Origin: Pseudomonas triclosanedens
Lineage (GTDB): Bacteria > Pseudomonadota > Gammaproteobacteria > Pseudomonadales > Pseudomonadaceae
DNA: 64,000 nucleotides
Direction: 5' to 3'
Assembly: GCF_026686735.1 (NCBI RefSeq)
Contig: NZ_CP113432.1
Coordinates: 2,407,001-2,471,000 of the forward strand
A program made the translations under genes and the position numbers. Positions within the stretch are counted from its first letter, which is position 1, and each line of letters begins with the position of its first letter. A model generated the notes under the pieces. That model saw only the letters and a program-made list of their open reading frames with translations. It was not told the origin of the DNA and made no database searches. Below, piece by piece: positions 1 to 9,500 of the stretch.

Positions 1-2
1 CC

Positions 3-1313
3 CTCGCGCAGGCCAACCAGGAGCTCACCCAACTGGCGCTGCACGACAACCTGACGCGCCTGCCCAACCGTGTGTTGCTGGAAGACCGCATCGAGCAACT
101 GATCGGCAAGGTCCAGCGCAACGGCGGCAACTTCGCGCTGATGTTCCTAGACCTGGACGGCTTCAAGCCGGTCAACGATGCCTTCGGTCATCACCTGGGC
201 GACCTGCTGCTCAAGGAAGTGGCCCGGCGCCTGCGTGACAACCTGCGCAGCGAAGATACCGTGGCGCGCATCGGCGGCGACGAGTTCGTGCTGCTGGTGG
301 AACTGGCCGAGCCGGAAGACGCGGTGACATTGGCCAGCCAGCAGATCAGCCTGCTGGCGCAGCCGTTCCAGGTGGCCGGCCAGGAGCTGCGCATCGCCGC
401 CAGCATCGGTATCGCGCTGTATCCCGGCGATGGCGCCAGCCAGCAGGAGCTGCTGCGCAACGCCGACGCGGCGATGTACCACGCCAAGGGTAACGGCAAG
501 AACGGCTACAGCTTCTTCGAGCAGTCGATGAACACCAATGCGCGCAATCATCTGCAGCTGCTCCATGACCTGCGGGCGGCACTGGCTCGGGGCGAGTTTG
601 TCCTGCACTACCAGCCCAAGTTCGCCGCCAGCGGCGAGCCGATCGGCGCCGAGGCGCTGCTGCGCTGGCAGCATCCGCAGCGCGGCCTGCTGATGCCCGA
701 CACCTTCATTGCCCTGGCCGAGCGCACCGGGCTGATCATTCCCATCGGCGACTGGGTGCTGGACGAGGCATGCCGGCAGATGCGCCTGTGGTACCTGCAT
801 GGGCGGGAGAGCTGGCGCGTGGCGGTGAATCTCTCGGCCTTGCAGTTCTGCCATGCCGGCCTGGTCGACTCGGTGGCTGCCGCGCTGGAGCGCCACCAGT
901 TGCCGGCGCGCTGCCTGACGCTGGAAATCACCGAGACCACGGCCATGCGCGATGCCGACTCCAGCCTGGAGATACTCGGGCGGCTTTCGGGCATGGGGGT
1001 GGACCTGTCCATCGACGATTTCGGCACAGGCTATTCCAGCCTGCTGTACCTCAAGCGCCTGCCGGCCAACGAGCTGAAGATCGACCGTGGCTTCGTCCGC
1101 GACCTGGAGCAGGACAGCGACGACGCGGCCATCGTTTCGGCCATTGTCGCCCTGGGCCAGGCGCTGGACCTGCGGATCGTCGCCGAGGGGGTGGAAACCT
1201 CCGGCCAGCAGGACTTCCTCACCCGCCTGGGCTGCGATTCGCTGCAAGGCTTTCTGCTCGGCCGGCCAATCCCCGCCGAGCAGTTCCTCGACTGCCTCAG
1301 CGCGACGGCGTGA
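3..1313 (+). CDS. GGDEF-EAL c-di-GMP turnover protein (5' end outside window)
   Basis: The 436 visible codons hold a GGDEF (diguanylate cyclase) domain followed by an EAL (c-di-GMP phosphodiesterase) domain. The frame is open to the window edge and begins just before the usual LxxDxLTxLPNR entry motif, so sensory and membrane parts lie upstream, outside the window. GGDEF is intact (nt 273-287), and an RSED inhibitory I-site sits five residues before it. The EAL motif (nt 651-659), DDFGTGYSS, ELKID and AEGVET elements are all present, so both domains could be catalytically competent. In proteins with both domains often only one activity dominates; the sequence cannot say which. The 3' end overlaps the convergent LysR gene by 17 bp. 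Confidence 0.93.
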   Translation, partial: LAQANQELTQLALHDNLTRLPNRVLLEDRIEQLIGKVQRNGGNFALMFLDLDGFKPVNDAFGHHLGDLLLKEVARRLRDNLRSEDTVARIGGDEFVLLVELAEPEDAVTLASQQISLLAQPFQVAGQELRIAASIGIALYPGDGASQQELLRNADAAMYHAKGNGKNGYSFFEQSMNTNARNHLQLLHDLRAALARGEFVLHYQPKFAASGEPIGAEALLRWQHPQRGLLMPDTFIALAERTGLIIPIGDWVLDEACRQMRLWYLHGRESWRVAVNLSALQFCHAGLVDSVAAALERHQLPARCLTLEITETTAMRDADSSLEILGRLSGMGVDLSIDDFGTGYSSLLYLKRLPANELKIDRGFVRDLEQDSDDAAIVSAIVALGQALDLRIVAEGVETSGQQDFLTRLGCDSLQGFLLGRPIPAEQFLDCLSATA

Positions 1314-2163
1314 CCTCGGCGAGCTGCGCGCACAGGCTGCGCAACTGCTCGCACAGGCTGCGGCCGGCGCTGCCCAGCTCCGGTCGGGCATAGAGCGCGA
1401 GCTCCAGCCCACCGATCGGTGCGAAACCCTGCTCGACGCCCAGCACACGATGGCCGCCGTGGCGCCCGCGCAGCGGCAACAGGCTGACGCCCATTCCCGC
1501 GGCGACCGCCGCCGACAGGCTGGCCAGGCTGCCGCTGCTGTAGCTGATGCGCCAGCGCCGGCCGCTGGCTTCCAGCGCATGGATCATCTCCTGGCGATAC
1601 AGCGCGCCAAGCGGGAACACCACCAGCGGCAAGGGATCGCGGGCCGCCGCCGGGCTCTGCTCGCTGTCCAGCCAGGCCAGGGGCTCGGGCCAGTGCGCCA
1701 GGCAGTCGCTGTCGGCGCCCCATTGCTTGACCAGCGCCAGGTCCAGCTCGCCGCTGCGGTACTGGCGCAGCAGCTCCTGGCTCAACCCGCTGGAAACCTC
1801 CAGGCGCAGGCGTGGGCGCTGTGCGCTGAACGCCGCCAGCAGCGGCATCATCCGTTCGCCGGCGAAGTCCTCGGGCATGCCCAGGCGCAGGACGCCTTCG
1901 CTGTGCTCGCTGCTGAGCGCTTCGCGGGCCTCGCTGCCGAGCTGGAGAATGCGCCGCGCGTAGCCGAGCAACTGCTCACCCTGTTCGGTGGGCAGCACCT
2001 GGCGCTGGCTGCGGTCGAGCAGGCGGCAATCCAGGCTCTGTTCCAGGCGCAGGATCTGCTGGCTGACGGTGGACTGGGTGAGATGCAGCAGTTCGGCGGC
2101 GCGGGTGAAGTTGCCGGCATCCACCACCATCACGAAGCTGCGCAGGAGGTTGGGGTCTAGCAT
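1297..2163 (-). CDS. LysR-family transcriptional regulator
   Basis: This 288-residue protein has the standard LysR layout: an N-terminal winged helix-turn-helix (LLRSFVMVVDAGNFTRAAELL, then a QSTVSQQILRLE recognition segment) and a C-terminal periplasmic-binding-protein-like effector domain. I chose the ATG at 2163 because LDPNLLRSF is the usual family start; a GTG at 2175 would add four residues. It is divergent from the ankyrin-deaminase-transporter group, with about 110 bp between, so it is a plausible regulator of that group. The effector is unknown. Its gene end overlaps the GGDEF-EAL gene. In PAO1 a LysR gene (PA2497, from memory) occupies the same position near mexEF-oprN. Confidence 0.9.
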   Translation of the reverse strand: MLDPNLLRSFVMVVDAGNFTRAAELLHLTQSTVSQQILRLEQSLDCRLLDRSQRQVLPTEQGEQLLGYARRILQLGSEAREALSSEHSEGVLRLGMPEDFAGERMMPLLAAFSAQRPRLRLEVSSGLSQELLRQYRSGELDLALVKQWGADSDCLAHWPEPLAWLDSEQSPAAARDPLPLVVFPLGALYRQEMIHALEASGRRWRISYSSGSLASLSAAVAAGMGVSLLPLRGRHGGHRVLGVEQGFAPIGGLELALYARPELGSAGRSLCEQLRSLCAQLAEVTPSR

Positions 2164-2273
2164 TCTGATTTCCACTGAAAGGCATGATTCTATTTAATTT
2201 CAACATAGAAAACGCCTTCGTCATACTGCGAGCGCTCAGTCGAGGCACGACAGCCAACATGGGGGAGCGCCAC

Positions 2274-2909
2274 ATGGACATGCCAACCATCCAGACCGAG
2301 GACGTACACAGCCGCGCCGCCGCCGATGCGCTGCTCGGCGCCGCCAGCGATGGCCGCGCGAGCGAGGTCGCCGCGCTGCTCAAGCGTGGCGTGCCGGTGG
2401 ATGTCAGCGACGGGCAGGGCAACACGCCGCTGCTGCTGGCCACCGCGCATGACCGCGTGGAAGTGGCCCGCGTGCTGCTTGCCGCCGGCGCCGACGTCAA
2501 CCGGCAGAACCGCATCCACGACAGCGCCTACCTGCTGGCCGGAGCGTCAGGCCGCCTGGAGATACTCAGGCTGACCCTGGCCAACGGCGCCGACCTGCGC
2601 AGCACCAACCGCTACGGCGGCACGGCGCTGATCCCGGCCTGCGAACGTGGCCACGTGGAGGTGGTCGAGACGCTGCTCGAGGCCGGCGTCGATCCCGACC
2701 ACGTCAACAGGCTCGGCTGGACCGGGCTGCTCGAAGCCATCCTGCTCAGCGATGGCGGCCCGCGTCACCAGGCCGTCGTGCAACGACTGATAGATGCCGG
2801 GGCGAACCTCGACCTGGCCGACAACGACGGCGTTACGCCGCTGCAACACGCCCGCCAGCGCAACCAGACCACCATTGCCAGGATGCTGGAAGCCGCTGGC
2901 GCGCATTGA
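2274..2909 (+). CDS. Ankyrin-repeat protein
   Basis: This 211-residue protein is built almost entirely of ankyrin repeats: recurring G.TPLLLA...VEVARVLLAAGADVN units can be followed through about five copies. Ankyrin repeats are protein-binding scaffolds, and no catalytic domain is attached. There is no obvious signal peptide from the chosen start, so it is probably cytoplasmic. I chose ATG 2274 because GGGGGAG at 2261-2267 is ideally spaced six bases before it; an upstream ATG at 2259 and a further in-frame start at 2184 lack such a site. It lies 12 bp before the deaminase gene and is probably co-transcribed with it. The partner protein is unknown. Confidence 0.85.
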   Translation: MDMPTIQTEDVHSRAAADALLGAASDGRASEVAALLKRGVPVDVSDGQGNTPLLLATAHDRVEVARVLLAAGADVNRQNRIHDSAYLLAGASGRLEILRLTLANGADLRSTNRYGGTALIPACERGHVEVVETLLEAGVDPDHVNRLGWTGLLEAILLSDGGPRHQAVVQRLIDAGANLDLADNDGVTPLQHARQRNQTTIARMLEAAGAH

Positions 2910-2921
2910 CTGGATACTGCC

Positions 2922-3377
2922 ATGCAACATGACGACTTCATGCGCGAGGCCCTGCAACTGGCCCGCGACAATATCGAGGCCGGCGGCCGCCCGTTCGGCG
3001 CCGTTCTGGTGAAGGACGGCGAGATCATCGCTCGTGCCGCCAACTCCATTCACCTGGACCACGACCCGACCGCTCACGCCGAGCTGCTAGCCATCCGCCG
3101 CGCCGCCGCCGTACTGGGTATGCCGCGTCTGGACGGCTGCGTGATCTATGCCAGCGGCCATCCCTGCCCGATGTGCCTGGCGGCCATGCACCTGTGTGGC
3201 GTCGAGGCCGCGTATTTCGCCTATTCCAATGACGACGGCGAGCCGTTCGGGCTGTCCACGGCGGCGGTCTACCAGCAGATGACCCAGCCGCCGCAGTGGC
3301 AGGCACTGCCGTTGCGGCCATTGCGCCCGGCGGGAGAGGAGGGCCTGTACGCCCGCTGGCAGGAGCGCCGCCCATGA
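2922..3377 (+). CDS. Nucleoside/guanine deaminase-like zinc enzyme
   Basis: This 151-residue protein belongs to the cytidine/deoxycytidylate deaminase superfamily. It has the zinc and catalytic signature HAE (in PTAHAELLAIRRA, about residues 50-62) and the PCPMC zinc ligand motif (about residues 87-91). The DPTAHAE and EPFG context is closest to bacterial guanine deaminases (guanine to xanthine plus ammonia), but tRNA or other nucleobase deaminases share it, so the substrate is inferred. The stop codon overlaps the start of the transporter gene (ATGA at 3374-3377), which points to translational coupling. A deaminase coupled to an uptake protein suggests salvage of a nitrogenous base. Confidence 0.85.
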   Translation: MQHDDFMREALQLARDNIEAGGRPFGAVLVKDGEIIARAANSIHLDHDPTAHAELLAIRRAAAVLGMPRLDGCVIYASGHPCPMCLAAMHLCGVEAAYFAYSNDDGEPFGLSTAAVYQQMTQPPQWQALPLRPLRPAGEEGLYARWQERRP

Positions 3378-4579
3378 GCCACAGCCTGGCTGCCGAGGCC
3401 GAGGGGGCGGCCCGCACGGGGTGGGTCGGCCTGCTGGTGATCGTTGCCCTGGGCATCAACCTGCGACCCATCCTTACCTCCATCGGCCCGCTGCTCACCG
3501 ACATCCGCGAGGCCACCGGCCTGGGCTTCCAGGGCGCATCGATGCTCACTGTGCTGCCGGTGCTGTGCATGGGGCTGTTTGCCCTGGCGCTGCCCTGGAT
3601 CGGCCCGCGCCTGGGCGAAAGCCGTGGCATGGTGGGCGGCCTGCTGGCCATCGGCGCTGCCTGCTTCTGGCGTCTGCTGCTGGACAGCGGCATGGCGCTG
3701 ATCGCCAGCGCGGTGCTGGCCGGCACTGGCGTTGCGATCATCCAGGCGCTGATTCCCGGAGTGATCAAGCGCTGGTTCCCGCACAAGGTGCCGTCCGCGA
3801 TGGGCCTTTACTCGGCTTCGCTGATGGCCGGTGGCGGCAGTGCGGCGGTGCTGGCGCCGGTGGTCTCCGAGCATTTCCAGCGCTGGCAGGACGGGCTGGG
3901 CGCCTGGCTGCTGCTGGCGCTCGTCGGCCTGCTGCTGTGGGCCGTGGCGCGGCCGCGCGAGACGCCGGTTGCGGCACCCGCGCGGCAGGCTGTGCAGCAC
4001 TACTTCGGCAGCCGCCGCGCCTGGCTGCTGGCGACCTATTTCGGGCTGATCAATGGCGGCTACACCAGCATGGTCGCGTGGCTGCCGGTGTACTACCGCC
4101 AGCTCGGCTGGAGTGCCCAGGGCAGCGGCCGGCTGATCGGTCTGATGACCATCTTCCAGGTGATCGCCGCGCTCACCATCCCCTTGCTGATCCGCCGCTC
4201 GCCGGACCGCCGCGGCTGGCTGTGCGTGTGCCTGCTGATCCAGTTGGCCGGGTTTGTCGGGCTGATTTGCGCGCCGCTGAACCTCTCGGGCGTCTGGGTG
4301 GCGCTGATCGGCTACGGGCTGGGCTCGTGCTTCGCCCTGAGCCTGACGCTGACCCTCGACCATCTGCCCGATGCCGGCGCGGCGGGGCGGCTGGCAGCCT
4401 TCGTCCAGGGCATCGGCTTCATCATCACCGGCGTCGTGCCCTACGTGACCGGCTGGCTGCGCGACAGCACCGGCAGCTTCCAGGCGTCCTGGGTGCTGCT
4501 GGCGGTATCGGTGGTGATGATGCTGGGAGTGACGGTGCGCTTCTCGCCCAAGGGCTATACCCGGGCGATGGCGCGCTAG
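3374..4579 (+). CDS. CynX/NimT-family MFS transporter
   Basis: This 401-residue polytopic membrane protein has about 12 hydrophobic segments. It carries the INLRPILTSIGPLL signature near the first helix, which is typical of the CynX (cyanate transporter)/NimT branch of the major facilitator superfamily. The start is the ATG overlapping the deaminase stop codon; an open frame upstream is only readthrough of the deaminase region. Cyanate itself is not implied, because no cyanase gene lies nearby. Coupling with a base deaminase makes a nucleobase or other small nitrogen compound a reasonable but unproven substrate. PAO1 has a similar deaminase-MFS pair (PA2499-PA2500, from memory). Confidence 0.85.
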   Translation: MSHSLAAEAEGAARTGWVGLLVIVALGINLRPILTSIGPLLTDIREATGLGFQGASMLTVLPVLCMGLFALALPWIGPRLGESRGMVGGLLAIGAACFWRLLLDSGMALIASAVLAGTGVAIIQALIPGVIKRWFPHKVPSAMGLYSASLMAGGGSAAVLAPVVSEHFQRWQDGLGAWLLLALVGLLLWAVARPRETPVAAPARQAVQHYFGSRRAWLLATYFGLINGGYTSMVAWLPVYYRQLGWSAQGSGRLIGLMTIFQVIAALTIPLLIRRSPDRRGWLCVCLLIQLAGFVGLICAPLNLSGVWVALIGYGLGSCFALSLTLTLDHLPDAGAAGRLAAFVQGIGFIITGVVPYVTGWLRDSTGSFQASWVLLAVSVVMMLGVTVRFSPKGYTRAMAR

Positions 4580-4599
4580 CCGCGCGCCGGAGGAGCGCG

Positions 4600-4800
4600 C
4601 TACACCGAGGTGGCGAGATAGATGCGGTAGGTGATGATCGACAGCATGCTCAGCACGCCGACCCACATGAGGAACACCCCGATGCCGCGGTGGCGAATGG
4701 TGAAGCCGATCCCCAGCATGAACATCCCGAAGACGATGATCGCCAGGGTGATGAAGAGGGATGTGGAATCCAGGGGGATGAAATGAGCGGTGGCGTCCAC
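4600..4800 (-). CDS. Small two-helix membrane protein
   Basis: This is a 66-residue hypothetical protein. Two hydrophobic stretches (about residues 16-33 and 41-57) flank a short basic loop (RHRGIG), which predicts a small inner-membrane hairpin protein. An AAGGA ribosome binding site lies six bases before the ATG. It sits between the convergent transporter gene and the mexEF-oprN terminator. PAO1 has a small hypothetical gene (PA2496, from memory) in the equivalent place. No function can be assigned. Confidence 0.7.
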   Translation of the reverse strand: MDATAHFIPLDSTSLFITLAIIVFGMFMLGIGFTIRHRGIGVFLMWVGVLSMLSIITYRIYLATSV

Positions 4801-5118
4801 GGCGAATCCTTGTCTGAAGTGTCCGGTTCATGAATCTTAGGCCAGGGCGAGTCCGAACACGTTTGATCCCTGGCAAGCCGGTCTGGATCATAGCGGCATG
4901 GAGCGCATAGCCCAAGGCTCTGGCGCGCACCTTGCGCCGCAGGCCTGCCTGCCCTGGCCGCCTGCAGGCCGCGCAAACCGGCGAATCATGGGGTGTCGGG
5001 CATGTGCTCCAGGCGGTGCGTAATCGATGCTGGCGTCGGCCATAAAAAAGCCCCGCGGTCAGGAGCGCAGACCGCAGGGCCAGAAGGTCGACGACATCTC
5101 GACCGGGGGAGGAACGGG
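4801..5118. other. Intergenic region downstream of oprN
   Basis: This 318-bp stretch has no convincing gene. It holds the leader of the small membrane protein gene at its left end and the Rho-independent terminator of the efflux operon at 5044-5080. The middle (about 4900-4985) is very GC-rich with short imperfect inverted repeats. I see no RNA gene in it. Confidence 0.6.
5044..5080 (-). terminator. Rho-independent terminator of mexEF-oprN
   Basis: On the minus strand an 11-bp stem (arms 5070-5080 and 5050-5060, one G-T wobble) with a nine-base loop is followed directly by six Ts (5049-5044). It lies 38 bp after the oprN stop codon. Confidence 0.88.
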
Positions 5119-6519
5119 TCAGGCGGACGGCTGCCAGCCGCCACCCAGGGCCTTGTAGATGGCGACGATGCCGCGATAGACATCCACTTCCGCCAGTGCC
5201 TGGGCGTCTTCGGCGGCCAGTTGTTCGCGCTCGGCGTCCAGCAGGTTGAGGAAGTCCACGGTGCCCTCGCGGTATTGCAGGCCGGCCTGCTGCGCCGCGT
5301 TGCGGCTGGCTTCGGACTGGCGCACCAGGGAAACCAGGCGCTGCTGGCGCTTGCCGTAGTCGCTGAAGGCGTTGGAAGACTCTTCCAGAGCCAGCAGTAC
5401 CTGCTGTTCGTAGGTCGCCAGGGCGCCGTCGGCATCGGCCTTGGCCGCGCGCAGGCGGGCCCGCACGCTGCCCAGGTCAAAGGCTGCCCAGGTGATGCTT
5501 GGCGCGACGCCCCAGGCGCTGGCGGCGGACGAGCCGATCTGCGAGCCGCGCCCGGCGGTGTAGCCGAGGAAGCCGCCGAGGCTGACTTTCGGGAACAGAT
5601 CGGCGGTGGCCACGCCCACGTCGGCGGTGGCGGCGGCCAGGCGGCGTTCGGCGGAAGCCACGTCCGGGCGGCGCCGCAGCAGCTCACCCGGGTCGCCGAT
5701 GGGCAGGGCCTTGGCGATGGCCGGCAGCTTCTTCGGCGAGAGATCCACGCTCAACGCGTCCGGGCGCTGGCCGAGGAGGGTGGCGATGCGGTTGCGCTGG
5801 CGTACTTCCTCGGCCTGCAATTGCGGCACGCTGGCTTCGGTTGCGGCCAGGCGAGCTTCGGCACGCTGCACGTCCAGCTCGCTGCCGACACCGGCGTCGC
5901 GTAGCTGGATGGTCAGGTCGCGGGATTCACGCTGATTGTCCAGGTTGCTCCTGGCAATGCTCTCGCGCAGTTGCGCGCCGCGCAGTTGCCCGTAGGCATC
6001 GGCGAGCTCGGCGACCAGGCTGACCTGCAGTTGCTGGAGATCGGCGACCGTGGCGGCGCTCAACGCATCGCTGGATTCCAGTTGGCGGCGCACGCGGCCG
6101 AACAGGTCGACTTCCCAGATCATGTCCAGGCCCAGGTCGTAGCGTTCCTGGTTGACCCGGTCCTCGGTCTGGCCGGGCACCTGGCCCTTGCCGACCTGGC
6201 CCTCGGCACGGCTGGTGACCGTCGGGAAGCGGTCGTTGGCCACGTCGTCGCGGATCGCCCGCGAGGCCAGCACGCGGGCATAGGCCACGCGCAGCTCGCG
6301 GTTTTCCTTCAGCGCCTGGTCGACCAGTTGGCTCAGCACCGGGTCATCGAACTGCTTCCACCAGGCGTCCTCGAACCGCGTGCGGTCGTAGCCCGGCGCC
6401 TGGTCGTCGGTGGCGACCCGGGCCGGCGCGGTGTCGGGCTTCTGGTAGTCGGGGCCGACCATGCAGGCGCTGAGCGACAGCGCCAGCAGGGCCGGGGCGA
6501 AGAGTTTCACGGACTTCAT
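5119..6519 (-). CDS. oprN: OprN outer-membrane efflux channel lipoprotein
   Basis: This 466-residue TolC-family outer-membrane factor forms the exit duct of the MexEF-OprN pump. The N terminus is a lipoprotein signal peptide ending in the lipobox LSAC (Cys at about residue 19), followed by MVGPDYQKPDT, typical of this family. The duplicated OEP domain continues to the end, including RRPDVASAERRLAAATADVG. The start ATG (6517-6519) overlaps the mexF stop codon (ATGA); the open frame runs upstream in mexF but has no separate start signal. It is last in the operon and is followed by a strong terminator. PAO1 OprN is of similar length. Confidence 0.95.
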   Translation of the reverse strand: MKSVKLFAPALLALSLSACMVGPDYQKPDTAPARVATDDQAPGYDRTRFEDAWWKQFDDPVLSQLVDQALKENRELRVAYARVLASRAIRDDVANDRFPTVTSRAEGQVGKGQVPGQTEDRVNQERYDLGLDMIWEVDLFGRVRRQLESSDALSAATVADLQQLQVSLVAELADAYGQLRGAQLRESIARSNLDNQRESRDLTIQLRDAGVGSELDVQRAEARLAATEASVPQLQAEEVRQRNRIATLLGQRPDALSVDLSPKKLPAIAKALPIGDPGELLRRRPDVASAERRLAAATADVGVATADLFPKVSLGGFLGYTAGRGSQIGSSAASAWGVAPSITWAAFDLGSVRARLRAAKADADGALATYEQQVLLALEESSNAFSDYGKRQQRLVSLVRQSEASRNAAQQAGLQYREGTVDFLNLLDAEREQLAAEDAQALAEVDVYRGIVAIYKALGGGWQPSA

Positions 6520-9500
6520 GCAGTGTGGGCCTCGCTGTTGGCCTGGTGGCTCAGGCGCTGTTGTTTCTTCGCTTCGCGGGCTTCCATGAAGCGGCGGATC
6601 AGCACATAGAAAACAGGCGTCAGCAGCAGGCCGAAGAAGGTCACGCCGAGCATCCCGGAGAACACCGCGACACCCATTGCGTGGCGCATTTCCGCGCCAG
6701 CGCCGGACGACAGCACCAGGGGCACCACGCCCATGATGAAGGCGATGGAGGTCATCAGGATCGGGCGCAGACGCAGGCGGCAGGCTTCCAGCACCGCGCT
6801 GATGCGGTCCATGCCTTCGTCCTGCTTGTCCTTGGCGAACTCGACGATCAGGATCGCGTTCTTGCACGCCAGGCCCACCAGTACGATCAGGCCGATCTGG
6901 GTGAAGATGTTGTTGTCGCCACCGGACAGGATCACGCCCGCGATGGCCGACAGCAGGGTCATCGGCACGATCAGGATCACCGCCAGCGGCAGCCCCCAGC
7001 TCTCGTACAGCGCGGCCAGCACCAGGAAGGCGAGCAACACGCAGAGCGGGAATACGTAGATCGCCGAGTTGCCGGCGAGGATCTGCTGGTAGGTCAGGTC
7101 GGTCCACTCGAAGGTCATGCCGTTGGGCAGCTCCTGCTTGAGCAGGCGTTCGATGGCGGCTTCGGCCTGGCCGGAGCTGTAGCCCGGCGCGGCGGCACCG
7201 TTGATCTCGGCGGTGATGAAGCCGTTGTAGTGCATCACCCGGTCGGGGCCGGAGGTGTCGCTGATCCTGATGAAGGTGGCCAGCGGCACCATCTCGCCGA
7301 GGTTGTTGCGCACCTTCAACTGACCGATCTGCTCAGGTTCCAGGCGGAAGCTCTGGTCGGCCTGGACGTTCACCTGGTAGGTGCGGCCGAAGCGGTTGAA
7401 GTCGTTGGTGTACAGCGAGCCGAGGTAGACCTGCAGGGTGTCGAAGATGTCGCTGATCGCCACACCGTGGGTCTTGGCCTTTTCGCGGTCGATGGCGGCG
7501 TCGACCTGCGGCACGTTCACCTGGTAGCTGGTGAACAGCGACATCGGGTCCAGCTCCGGCAGCGCGCGGGCCTTGGCCAGGATGTTCTGGGTCTGGCTGT
7601 ACAGCTCCTCGTAACCCAGGTTGCCACGGTCTTCCACCTGCAGGCGGAAGCCGCCGATGGTGCCCAGGCCCTGTACCGGCGGCGGCGGGAAGATGGCGAT
7701 GTAGGCGTCCTGGATATCGGCGAACTGCTTGTTCAGCTCGGCGGCGATTTCACCGGCGGACATGCCCGGCCCCTTGCGCTGGTCGAAGTCCTTGAGCGTG
7801 GTGAAGACGATGCCGCTGTTGGGGCTGTTGGTGAAACCGTTGATCGACAGGCCGGGGAAGGCCACGGTGTTCTCGATGCCGGGGTGCTTGCCGGCAATCT
7901 CCGACATGCGCTTGATCACCGCTTCGCTGCGATCCAGCGTGGCCGCGTCGGGCAACTGGGCGAAGGCCACCAGGTACTGCTTGTCCTGCTGCGGCACGAA
8001 GCCGGTGGGGGTGCTGGAGAAGCCCAGCCAGGTCAGGCCGATCAGCCCCGCATACAGCAGAAGTGCGATGGAACTGCCACGCAGAACGCGGGTAACGGTG
8101 CCGACGTAGCCGTGGCTGGCGCGGTCGAAGAAGCGGTTGAACGGGCGGAACAGCCAGCCGCCCAGCAGCTTGTCCAGCAGCACCGAGAAGCGGTCCTTCG
8201 GCTCGTGGTGTCCCTTGAGCAGCACGGCGGACAGCGCAGGCGACAGGGTCAGCGAATTGATCGCCGAGATCACTGTGGAAATCGCGATGGTCAGCGCGAA
8301 CTGCCGGTAGAACTGCCCGGTGAGGCCAGAGATGAATGCAGTTGGGATGAACACCGCGCACAGCACCAGTGCGGTGGCGATGATCGGCCCGGTCACTTCG
8401 CGCATGGCACGCTTGGTCGCTTCGATCGGTGTGAGGCCCAGCCCGATGTTCCGTTCGACGTTCTCCACCACCACGATGGCGTCGTCCACTACGATGCCGA
8501 TCGCCAGCACCAGGCCGAACAGCGAGAGCGCGTTGAGCGAGAAGCCGAAGAAGTGCATCACCGCGAAGGTGCCGATCAGCGATACCGGCACGGCGGCCAG
8601 CGGGATGATCGAGGCGCGCCAGGTCTGCAGGAACAGCACGACCACCAGCACCACCAGCACCAGGGCTTCGAACAGCGTATGCACCACCGCCTCGATGGAG
8701 CCGCGGACGAAGATGGTCGGGTCGTAGACGATGGAATAGTCCACCCCCTGCGGGAAGTTCTTCTTCAGCTCGGCCATCTTCTCGCGCACCTCGTTGGAGA
8801 TGGCGATGGCGTTGGAACCGGGGCGCTGGAAGATCGGCAGGGCCACGGCAGGCTGGTTGTCCAGCAGCGAGCGCAGGGCGTACTGGTTGGAGCCCAGCTC
8901 CACGCGGGCGATGTCCTTCAGGCGAGTGATTTCGCCGTCCGGACCGCTGCGGATGATGATGTTCTCGAACTCTTCCTCGTTGACCAGACGACCCTGGGTG
9001 TTGATTGACAGCTGGAAGCTGGTGGCGCTCGGCGAGGGCGGTGCGCCGAGGGCGCCGGCGGCGACCTGGCGGTTCTGCTCGCGGATCGCCGCCACCACGT
9101 CGCTGGCAGTCAGGTTGCGCGAGGCCACCTTGTTCGGATCGAGCCACACGCGCAGCGAGTAGTCGCCCATGCCGAACAGTTGGACGTCGCCCACGCCCTC
9201 CAGGCGCGCCAGCTCATCCTTGATGTTGAGGATGGCGTAGTTGGACAGGTAGAGCATGTCGTAGCGGTTGTCCGGCGAGGTCAGGTGAACCACCATCGTC
9301 AGGTCCGGCGATGCCTTGTCGACGGTGATGCCGATGCGGGTGACTTCTTCCGGCAGCTTGGGCTCGGTACGGGTCACGCGGTTCTGCACCTGCACCTGCG
9401 CGTTGTCCAGGTCGGTGCCCAGGGCGAAGGTGATGGTCAGGGTCATCTTGCCGTCGGCGGTGGACTGCGAGGACATGTAGAGCATGTTCTCGACGCCGGT

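Noticed and set aside
6525-9008. 827-codon open frame on the plus strand, antisense to mexF
   Set aside because: The frame is Gln-, His- and Arg-rich with no domain pattern or ribosome binding site. It arises from codon bias in the GC-rich mexF gene.
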